Part shown: positions 1-4,949 of the stretch, in pieces
Position numbering within the stretch: position 1 is the stretch's first letter
How the letters are laid out: the number at the start of each line of letters is the position of its first letter
Origin: Gemmatimonadota bacterium
GTDB taxonomy: Bacteria; Gemmatimonadota; Gemmatimonadetes; Palauibacterales; Palauibacteraceae
Reading direction: 5' to 3'
DNA length: 6,117 bases
NCBI GenBank assembly: GCA_030601615.1
Contig: JAUVTH010000091.1
Span: 1-6,117, forward strand
Position numbers and translations under genes: made by a program
Notes under the pieces: model-generated
Database searches by the model: none
Seen by the model: only the letters and a program-made list of their open reading frames with translations
Told to the model about the DNA's origin: nothing

Positions 1-317
1 CCGAGTCGTTGCTCTACAGGCTCGATCCGGTCACCGAATTGCTCTCGTACCTCTCCAGCCACCCCTCCAACCGTGGTCGCTCCATCCAACCTCAACCACG
101 CGTACGAGCCGACATCGTCCAGCCGAATGCGGGGCGGGGCCATCATGTATCGCAACCAGCGGCCGAGACTCCGCGGACCTCGCACCTTCGGGCGCTCCGG
201 CACGAGCGTCACCAGGCCGCCCCCGTCCTCCTCCCATAGCACCTCCCGGCGCGGGGTGACATCCAGGAGGTTCACTCCGGCCCGCGCGTCGGCAATACGC
301 TGCCGGCGAGAACTCAC
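1..317 (-). CDS. PqqD family protein (RRE-like fold), 3' end cut by window edge
   Basis: The first 105 codons are visible and contain no stop. The protein resembles stand-alone PqqD-family (PF05402-like) proteins: an N-terminal strand segment NLLDVTPRREVLWEEDGG (residues 16-33), then LVTLVPERPKV (35-45), a basic stretch, and the core IRLDDVGSYAWLRLDG (64-79), followed by VGGVAGEVREQFGD (83-96), which matches the family's DxxxxxxWxxxDGxxTVxeia...l...fg pattern. The PqqD fold binds peptides in PQQ synthesis and is the RiPP recognition element elsewhere. The GTG start (317-315) overlaps the upstream OPT stop as GTGA, in the +1 frame, which suggests translational coupling; the preceding in-frame TGA (four bases before the GTG) allows no earlier start. 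GGGAG lies about 10 bases upstream. A competing ORF in another frame at 31-459 has no family resemblance. No partner radical SAM enzyme is visible, so the role is unknown. The family call is by recognition of conserved residues, not a search. Confidence 0.82.
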   Translation of the reverse strand, partial: MSSRRQRIADARAGVNLLDVTPRREVLWEEDGGGLVTLVPERPKVRGPRSLGRWLRYMMAPPRIRLDDVGSYAWLRLDGATTVGGVAGEVREQFGDRIEPVEQRL

Positions 318-2305
318 TGGTCACGATCTCCCGTTCCAGCCCGCCGAACCTCGCGCAGCGGCAGCCAGGCCAGCAACGCGAACACGACCGGGTAGGCGAG
401 CAGGCCGAGAAGGAAGCTGCCACCACCACCGGGCGTGAGTGCTTCCTTCCAGCGAGCAATCGCCGGCACGAAGTCCTGACCCAGGAACAGGAAGGCCAGG
501 GCCACCGCCATCAGCGACTCACCTGCGATGAAGCCAGAAGACAGAAGGATCCCTTTGTTCTCGGCTTCGTGGCGCTGTTGCTCGGTGGCTCCTGCCTTCT
601 TTTGTTTCCACTCGAAGAACGCGCGAATCAGTCCGCCGACGAAGATGGCGGCTGTCGAGTAGAAAGGCAGATACATTCCCACCGCGATCAGCATGGGGGC
701 TGGAGCGTTGATCAGGATCAAGCCAACGGCGAAGAACATGCCCGTGATCACCAGAGGCCATGCCATCTCCCCACCAACGATGCCAGTGGCGATCAGGGCC
801 ATCAGACCGGCCTGGGGAGCGGGGAGCTCCGCCGAGCCGATCGTGTAGGCGCCGTGCAACACGTTGAGGGCTATCGCCAGCACGACTGCTGCACCCACCA
901 CACCGATGATCTCGCCCACCTCCATCCGCCACGGAGTGCCTCCCAGGATGTGACCCACCTTGAGGTCCTGCATCATGTCACCGGCGACTCCCGCGGCACA
1001 GCAAACGACCCCGGCTACGGCCAGTACACCCGCGACGCCGCTCATGTCGGTGAGGCCGATAGCGACCATCAGTACGGCCGCGATGAGAAGGGCGGTGAGC
1101 GTCAGGCCGGAGATGGGATTGTTGGAGTTGCCGATGAGTCCGACCAGGTAGCCCGCCACGGCCGCGAACAGAAAGCCGAGCACGACCATCACGATCGTGA
1201 GGATCGCAGCGCCGAGCACGGACCCGGTAAAATAAAGGTAAAGAAAGAACGTGGCGATGCCCATGGCTCCAATGGCGATGAACACACGGTTGAGTGGCAG
1301 GTCTTTCTCCGTTCGGGGCACCTTCTCACCGCCGGCACTATCCGGCCTGATGTCAACAAGGGCCTTCCGAATGCCCGAGATCAGCGGACCTCGCAGGCCC
1401 CACAGGGTCCAGAACGCGGCCACGATCATCGTCCCTACGGCCAGCGGTCGAATCTGGTTGAACCACACGTCCTCGCTCAGAACGACGAGATCGGTTCCGG
1501 GTTCCAGGCTCGCGCTCAGACCGGGATTCAGAAACACGGCCAGCGGCACAAGAAAGAGCCACCCGATCACGGCCCCGCTGAACAGGATCGAGGCCACGCG
1601 GAAGTTGACGATGTAGCCCACGCCCATCAGCATCGGTGAAGCGGCGGGAGACTGCAGATACATGCCACCGCCAGCGTATTCTACTTTTTCCTGCAGAACG
1701 GAAATCGAGGACTGGCCAAACGCGATCGCGCCCGCCGTCTTTTCCTTGATCAGCAGAATGCCGTTCGAGTTCTTGAACAGTTCCCACACGGCTGCCAGCA
1801 CGATGCCGCCGAACACGAGCTTCGCGCCCGTCTGTCCGCCCTGGCCCGCCTTGACGATCTCCGCCGCCGCCACACTTTCAGGAAACGGGAGGTCGGCCTC
1901 GACGACAAGAGTTCGCCGGAGTACGATGACGAACAGCACGCCGATCACTCCCCCGATGAGCATGATCGCAGTGCTCTCCCAGTACCGCAGAGTATCCCAG
2001 GCGCCCGTGATCACGCATGCGGGAATTGTGAAGATTGCCCCGGCCATCAGAGACTCCCCCACCGACGCGGTGGTACGAGCCATGTTCTCTTCCAGTATCG
2101 TTCCCTTGAAGGGCCTGAGGACCGCCATCGCAACCACGGCCGCGGGAAAGGCAGCGGCCACCGTGAGTCCCGCCTTCATGCCCACGTACGCGTTAGCTGC
2201 GCCCAGCACAATGGCCATGATGACGCCCAGCACAATGGCCTTGAAGGTGAGCTCGGCCATGTCCGTATCGGCCGGTACGTAGGGAACGTCCTTCCGGTCG
2301 CTCAT
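314..2305 (-). CDS. OPT family oligopeptide transporter (complete)
   Basis: This is a 663-residue polytopic inner-membrane protein of the OPT/YSL superfamily, bacterial TIGR00733-like type. The family imports oligopeptides or metal-chelate complexes, probably by proton symport; the substrate here is unknown. Hallmarks in order are NAYVGMKAGLT (residues 38-48), EENMARTTASVGES (72-85), LPFPESVAAAEIVKAG (139-154), SEDVWFNQIRP (277-287), SNNPISGLTLTALL (394-407), GDMMQDLKVGHILGGTP (442-458), ELPAPQAGLMA (493-503) and a charged cytoplasmic-looking loop at 565-584. Hydrophobic segments occur along almost the whole length, consistent with about 14-16 membrane spans. ATG at 2305 is chosen because GGAGG lies 6 bases upstream and the family motif begins soon after. 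An in-frame ATG at 2407 would add 34 arginine-rich residues unlike the family N-terminus. The gene overlaps the downstream PqqD-like gene by 4 bases and is divergent from pepD. Length is within the usual family range. Confidence 0.95.
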   Translation of the reverse strand: MSDRKDVPYVPADTDMAELTFKAIVLGVIMAIVLGAANAYVGMKAGLTVAAAFPAAVVAMAVLRPFKGTILEENMARTTASVGESLMAGAIFTIPACVITGAWDTLRYWESTAIMLIGGVIGVLFVIVLRRTLVVEADLPFPESVAAAEIVKAGQGGQTGAKLVFGGIVLAAVWELFKNSNGILLIKEKTAGAIAFGQSSISVLQEKVEYAGGGMYLQSPAASPMLMGVGYIVNFRVASILFSGAVIGWLFLVPLAVFLNPGLSASLEPGTDLVVLSEDVWFNQIRPLAVGTMIVAAFWTLWGLRGPLISGIRKALVDIRPDSAGGEKVPRTEKDLPLNRVFIAIGAMGIATFFLYLYFTGSVLGAAILTIVMVVLGFLFAAVAGYLVGLIGNSNNPISGLTLTALLIAAVLMVAIGLTDMSGVAGVLAVAGVVCCAAGVAGDMMQDLKVGHILGGTPWRMEVGEIIGVVGAAVVLAIALNVLHGAYTIGSAELPAPQAGLMALIATGIVGGEMAWPLVITGMFFAVGLILINAPAPMLIAVGMYLPFYSTAAIFVGGLIRAFFEWKQKKAGATEQQRHEAENKGILLSSGFIAGESLMAVALAFLFLGQDFVPAIARWKEALTPGGGGSFLLGLLAYPVVFALLAWLPLREVRRAGTGDRDQ

Positions 2306-2311
2306 CCGCTG

Positions 2312-2316
2312 CCTCC
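2312..2316 (-). promoter_or_regulatory. Ribosome binding site deciding the OPT start
   Basis: GGAGG on the minus strand, 6 bases before ATG at 2305. It supports this start over the in-frame ATG at 2407, which would place the site inside the coding region. Confidence 0.8.
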
Positions 2317-2372
2317 GGGGGTGGAAGAGGGCTTTCCCGGCGCCCCGTCCGCTTATGGACGCGAGGCGCTCC

Positions 2373-2386
2373 GCACGATATCGTGC
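2373..2386. promoter_or_regulatory. Perfect 14-bp palindrome, candidate operator between OPT and pepD
   Basis: GCACGATATCGTGC is perfectly self-complementary, centred between 2379 and 2380. It lies in the 171-base divergent region, 68 bases upstream of the OPT start and 91 bases upstream of the pepD start, where a dimeric regulator could control both directions. I see no convincing sigma-70 promoter pair on either strand of this intergenic region, so the link to transcription is inference. A 14-bp perfect palindrome can also arise by chance. Confidence 0.35.
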
Positions 2387-2476
2387 CCGAAGTTGTCGTG
2401 ACATCACATCGCCCGCCAGCGTGACTACCCGAGCCCACCACGGCGGCGACTACGCGCACGCATATGGGAGGCACCC

Positions 2477-3937
2477 ATGACCTTCGTTTCCGAGCTTCAA
2501 CCCGCTGCCATATGGACCTACTTCGACGAGTTGCTGGCAATCCCGCGAGGCTCCAAGAAGGAGGACAGGGCGCGTGAATACGTGATCTCGGTCGCCGAAC
2601 GTTTCGGACTCGAGCATCAGGTAGACGGAACAGGCAACGTGGTGGTGCGAAAGCCGGCAGCCGGAGGAGTCGAAAGCGACCATTCGACGATCCTTCAGGC
2701 CCACCTGGACATGGTTCAGGAAAAGAACTCCGACGTCGAGTTCGATTTCGACAACGACGCCATCCGGCCGGTTCTCGATGGGGAGTACTTGAAAGCCGAC
2801 GGGACGACGCTCGGATCTGACAACGGCATCGGCGTCGCGACAATGCTCGCGCTGATGGGAAGCGATGACCTGGCGCATGGGCCGCTCGAGTTTTTGTTTA
2901 CAATCGACGAGGAGACAGGCCTCACGGGAGCTTCGGGCCTGGCGGACGGAATGCTCTCGGGCCACAGGCTGATCAATCTCGACTCGGAGGAAGAGCGCGT
3001 CCTCACGATTGGATGTGCGGGCGGCGCCGATTCTCATCTTCACCTCGCCACGGAGAGATCCGCGGTGTCGGACGGGAGCGCGGCGATCGGAATACGGGTG
3101 GCCGGGCTCAAAGGGGGACATTCGGGCGTAGACATCCACCTGCAGCGAGGCAACGCGATCAAGTTGTTGTCGCGGGCCCTTCACGCCGTGGCACTCGAGG
3201 AGCCCATCCGCATCGCCCATCTCGCCGGAGGCAACGCCCACAACGCGATTCCACGCGAAGCACGGGCGGTAATCGTGCTACCTGCGGGCGATGGAATTCC
3301 GGCGAGCGTCAAGCAGCGACTGAGCGAGGAACTCGACGCCATAGCGGCAGAGATCCGGGTGGCCGATCCTGGGATGTCGTTCGAAGTGAGTGACGAGACG
3401 GTGCCGTCTGACGCCCTGACGGAAACCGCGACTCGCAGCCTCCTTTCGCTCGTGATCGCATTGCCGCATGGAGTCATGGCCATGAGTCCCGAGATCCCCG
3501 GGCTGGTGGAGACGAGCACGAATCTCGCCGTCGTCCGCGAGGAGGCAGGGCGGACTTTTGTCCTGATGAGCAGTCGCAGCTCGGTCATGTCGGCCCTGCA
3601 GGCTCTTCGGCAGCGGATTCGGTCGACGGCGGATCTGGCGGGGGCAGACGTGGAGGAGAAGGACGGCTATCCCGCCTGGCAACCGGACGTGCGATCTCCG
3701 CTCCTGCAGGTCTTAAGGGATGTTCACGAGAGGATCGCCGGCGAGGCCGAGATCGGAGCGGTTCACGCTGGACTGGAGTGCGGGATCATAGGAGAGAAGT
3801 ACCCGGAGATGGACATGATCTCGTTCGGGCCGCAGATCGACTTCCCGCACTCTCCCGATGAGCGCGTGAAGGTCGCTTCGGTGAAGGAGTTCTACGAGGT
3901 GCTCACCGCGACGCTGGAGGAGTTGGCTCGAGAGTAG
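2477..3937 (+). CDS. pepD: Aminoacyl-histidine dipeptidase (cytosol non-specific dipeptidase, peptidase M20C)
   Basis: The 486-residue product is a cytosolic di-zinc dipeptidase that hydrolyses Xaa-His (carnosine-like) and other unblocked dipeptides in the last step of peptide catabolism. Length matches E. coli PepD (485). The M20 active-site set is complete: HLDMVQEKN (H76, D78), LGSDNGIGVA (bridging D115), IDEETG (catalytic base E145, metal ligand E146), INLDSEEE (D169) and HSPDERV (metal ligand H458). The family motifs GLKGGHSG in the lid domain and HAGLECG (H430-G436) are also present, as is the N-terminal WxYFDELLAIPRGSKKE (13-29). By family knowledge the lid/dimerisation domain lies between the two halves of the catalytic domain, here roughly 190-390. 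ATG 2477 has GGGAGG 5 bases upstream (2466-2471). It is transcribed away from the OPT gene, which suggests a pairing of peptide import with dipeptide hydrolysis. No truncation or missing catalytic residue is seen. Confidence 0.97.
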   Translation: MTFVSELQPAAIWTYFDELLAIPRGSKKEDRAREYVISVAERFGLEHQVDGTGNVVVRKPAAGGVESDHSTILQAHLDMVQEKNSDVEFDFDNDAIRPVLDGEYLKADGTTLGSDNGIGVATMLALMGSDDLAHGPLEFLFTIDEETGLTGASGLADGMLSGHRLINLDSEEERVLTIGCAGGADSHLHLATERSAVSDGSAAIGIRVAGLKGGHSGVDIHLQRGNAIKLLSRALHAVALEEPIRIAHLAGGNAHNAIPREARAVIVLPAGDGIPASVKQRLSEELDAIAAEIRVADPGMSFEVSDETVPSDALTETATRSLLSLVIALPHGVMAMSPEIPGLVETSTNLAVVREEAGRTFVLMSSRSSVMSALQALRQRIRSTADLAGADVEEKDGYPAWQPDVRSPLLQVLRDVHERIAGEAEIGAVHAGLECGIIGEKYPEMDMISFGPQIDFPHSPDERVKVASVKEFYEVLTATLEELARE

Positions 3938-3944
3938 AGAGCCC

Positions 3945-3971
3945 CCGCGCCATATCGGGCCGACTGCGCGG
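3945..3971 (+). terminator. Weak hairpin after pepD, possible terminator
   Basis: CCGCGC (3945-3950) pairs with GCGCGG (3966-3971) across a 15-base loop, beginning 8 bases after the pepD stop. There is no following T tract, and the stem is only 6 bp. It may separate pepD from the next genes, but support is thin. Confidence 0.25.
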
Positions 3972-4052
3972 ATCACTTGTCACACCGGCATCTTGCCTCC
4001 CGCAGGCCTGCGAATGGTCTTCCTGACTCTACGTTCGCTGGCCACGATGCGC

Positions 4053-4058
4053 TATCTT
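4053..4058 (+). promoter_or_regulatory. Possible -10 element upstream of the 39-residue ORF
   Basis: TATCTT lies about 40 bases before the ATG at 4098, a reasonable position for a short leader. No good TTGACA-like -35 box is seen at 15-19 bases upstream, so this is only a weak candidate for the promoter of the small membrane ORF and yjbQ. Confidence 0.2.
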
Positions 4059-4087
4059 GGGCAACGTGTAACCGAGAGGGCGACCGC

Positions 4088-4094
4088 GGAGGAG
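4088..4094 (+). promoter_or_regulatory. Ribosome binding site deciding the 39-residue ORF start
   Basis: GGAGGAG ends 3 bases before ATG at 4098 (the GGAGG core is 5 bases away). This favours the short 39-residue product over longer in-frame readings from 3993, which have no comparable site and add a non-hydrophobic tail. Confidence 0.6.
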
Positions 4095-4097
4095 CCA

Positions 4098-4217
4098 ATG
4101 CTCAAGACGGGCGAGGTTGTTGGAGTCTGGGTGTGGGGGGCAGTCGTGTGGATCATTCTTGCGTTTGCCTTTGGGGACTTCTGGTGGTTCCGTCCCCTGT
4201 ATCGGCAGTTGTTCTAG
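4098..4217 (+). CDS. Small Trp-rich single-pass membrane protein, 39 residues, unknown function
   Basis: I do not recognise a family. The 39-residue product begins MLKTGEVVG, has one strongly hydrophobic span at about residues 7-25 (VGVWVWGAVVWIILAFAF) and ends in an aromatic and basic tail, FWWFRPLYRQLF. It contains five tryptophans (W11, W13, W18, W29, W30), unusually dense for this size, and two arginines after the span. The start at 4098 is supported by a strong GGAGGAG site. In frame, the ORF could extend upstream to 3993 (74 residues), but that extension lacks a ribosome binding site. The stop (4215-4217) is 12 bases before the GTG of yjbQ in the same frame, so co-transcription and translational coupling are likely. 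It may be a small accessory membrane peptide; function is not inferable. Confidence 0.6.
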   Translation: MLKTGEVVGVWVWGAVVWIILAFAFGDFWWFRPLYRQLF

Positions 4218-4229
4218 TCGGCCGACACC

Positions 4230-4649
4230 GTGGCGACACGTTCCGAGTCTCGAGAGTTCGAGACGACAGGCGACACGGATATCATAGACCTCACGGGCGT
4301 GGCCCAGGAATTCGTGCGGAGCGGTGTCGTCCAGGAAGGACTGCTGGTGGTGTTTACCCCCGGGTCCACTGCGGGAATCACGACGATCGAGTATGAGAGT
4401 GGTGCGATCGCGGATCTGAAGCGAGCCCTCGAGGTAATGGCGCCTCGCCACGGCGAATACGAACACAACCTCCGCTGGGATGACGGCAACGGGTACTCTC
4501 ACGTGCGCTCCGCTCTCATCGGCCCCTCGCTCGTGGTGCCCGTGAGGGACGGTCGCCTGGAACTCGGCACATGGCAGCAGATCGTTCTGTGCGATTTCGA
4601 CAACCGGCCGCGGCGCAGACGGGTAACACTGCAGCTCGTAGGAGTCTGA
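4230..4649 (+). CDS. YjbQ/UPF0047 family protein (secondary thiamine-phosphate synthase type)
   Basis: The 139-residue product matches the length of E. coli YjbQ (about 138), a compact cytosolic protein with a low, secondary thiamine-phosphate synthase activity; the main role of the family remains unclear. Recognisable blocks are GLLVVFTPGSTAGITTIEYE (residues 37-56), NGYSHVRSALIGPSLVVPV (87-105) and the signature DGRLELGTWQQIVLCDFDNR (107-126). Conserved H79 and H91 are present. The position that carries His in the HTSA/HTTA motif of E. coli-type members is G45 here (PGST), a variant I believe marks a subgroup with the TTIEYE motif. GTG at 4230 is the only sensible start: the in-frame TAG of the preceding small ORF is 12 bases upstream, and the N-terminus fits the family. 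No clear ribosome binding site is seen, so coupling to the upstream ORF is likely. Confidence 0.92.
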   Translation: MATRSESREFETTGDTDIIDLTGVAQEFVRSGVVQEGLLVVFTPGSTAGITTIEYESGAIADLKRALEVMAPRHGEYEHNLRWDDGNGYSHVRSALIGPSLVVPVRDGRLELGTWQQIVLCDFDNRPRRRRVTLQLVGV

Positions 4650-4651
4650 GG

Positions 4652-4768
4652 ATGGTCGCGCTGGCCGGATCCCCGACCGGCTGTCATCTTCCGGTGGAGG
4701 CGTGTCATGCCGGGTGCCTGCCGCTCGACACGGGCTGCCCCCGTCGGAGTGCCGGCGAATTACGGTAA
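4652..4768 (+). CDS. Possible Cys-rich 38-residue ORF downstream of yjbQ (weak)
   Basis: The ATG lies 2 bases after the yjbQ stop, with AGGAG (4640-4644) 7 bases upstream, a good spacing. The reading gives 38 residues with four cysteines and two adjacent histidines in the core GCHLPVEACHAGCLPLDTGC (residues 10-29), i.e. CH-x5-CH-x2-C-x6-C, and a basic, polar C-terminus. That pattern could bind metal. Against it: the frame stays open from 4571, so it could be a tail of a chance shadow ORF; GC-rich non-coding DNA often yields Cys/Gly/Pro; and I know no family like this. Outside this ORF the 153-base stretch between yjbQ and the next gene shows only a 5-bp GCCGG/CCGGC hairpin near 4665. Confidence 0.22.
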   Translation: MVALAGSPTGCHLPVEACHAGCLPLDTGCPRRSAGELR

Positions 4769-4802
4769 CGACTATTTCACGTCACTCTTCCTGGAGGACT
4801 CG

Positions 4803-4883
4803 ATGGCCGAGAGGAACCGCAAGAAGACCTATCTCATCCTGATCGTAATCCTGCTCGTGGTGGTGCTCATCGCGACCCTCTGA
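4803..4883 (+). CDS. 26-residue single-pass membrane peptide, unknown function
   Basis: ATG is preceded by GGAGGA (4793-4798) with a 4-base spacer, a strong site. The product starts with a hydrophilic, strongly basic head, MAERNRKKT, followed by an uninterrupted hydrophobic run YLILIVILLVVVLIATL (residues 10-26) that ends at the C-terminus. This is the plan of a very small N-in, single-span bacterial membrane protein. I cannot assign it to a named family such as KdpF or CydX, and no partner complex lies beside it. It ends 11 bases before a strong hairpin, which fits the end of a transcription unit. It is separated by 153 bases from yjbQ and may have its own promoter, though none is clear. The combination of strong site, charge pattern and downstream hairpin makes a real gene likely. 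Confidence 0.6.
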   Translation: MAERNRKKTYLILIVILLVVVLIATL

Positions 4884-4894
4884 TCGTTCGGGAG

Positions 4895-4937
4895 ATCTCT
4901 CGCCGGGCGGCATGCCGAACTTCGCCCGGCGAGAGAT
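4895..4937. terminator. Bidirectional hairpin terminator between convergent genes
   Basis: ATCTCTCGCCGGGCG (4895-4909) pairs perfectly over 15 bp with CGCCCGGCGAGAGAT (4923-4937), leaving a 13-base loop. It sits between the stop of the 26-residue ORF (4883) and the stop of the convergent OPT gene (4950), so it could end transcription from both sides. Neither strand has a T tract after the stem, so it is not a canonical intrinsic terminator; the position and stability carry the call. Confidence 0.7.
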
Positions 4938-4949
4938 GAGATAGGTCGA

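Noticed and set aside
31..459. Minus-strand 142-residue ORF overlapping the left edge
   Set aside because: Its composition is Arg/Gly/Pro-rich with no family resemblance and it overlaps the OPT 3' end deeply. The adjacent frame (1-317) gives a recognisable PqqD-like protein that begins at the OPT stop.
569..1639. 356-residue plus-strand ORF
   Set aside because: It lies antisense within the OPT gene, is rich in His/Gln/Asp/Arg, and is a mirror of OPT codon usage with no recognisable domain.
2306..2407. 34-residue N-terminal extension of the OPT gene from ATG 2407
   Set aside because: It is Arg-rich, unlike family N-termini, would cover the good GGAGG site at 2312-2316, and would take in the palindrome.
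2450..3241. 263-residue minus-strand ORF opposite pepD
   Set aside because: It is antisense to an unmistakable PepD with a complete active site, and has no family features.
3993..4097. Longer 74-residue reading of the small membrane ORF
   Set aside because: There is no ribosome binding site at 3993, the added segment has no coherent features, and GGAGGAG at 4088 marks the start at 4098.
4664..4681. GCCGG/CCGGC hairpin after yjbQ as a terminator
   Set aside because: It has only a 5-bp stem with no T tract, expected by chance in GC-rich DNA.
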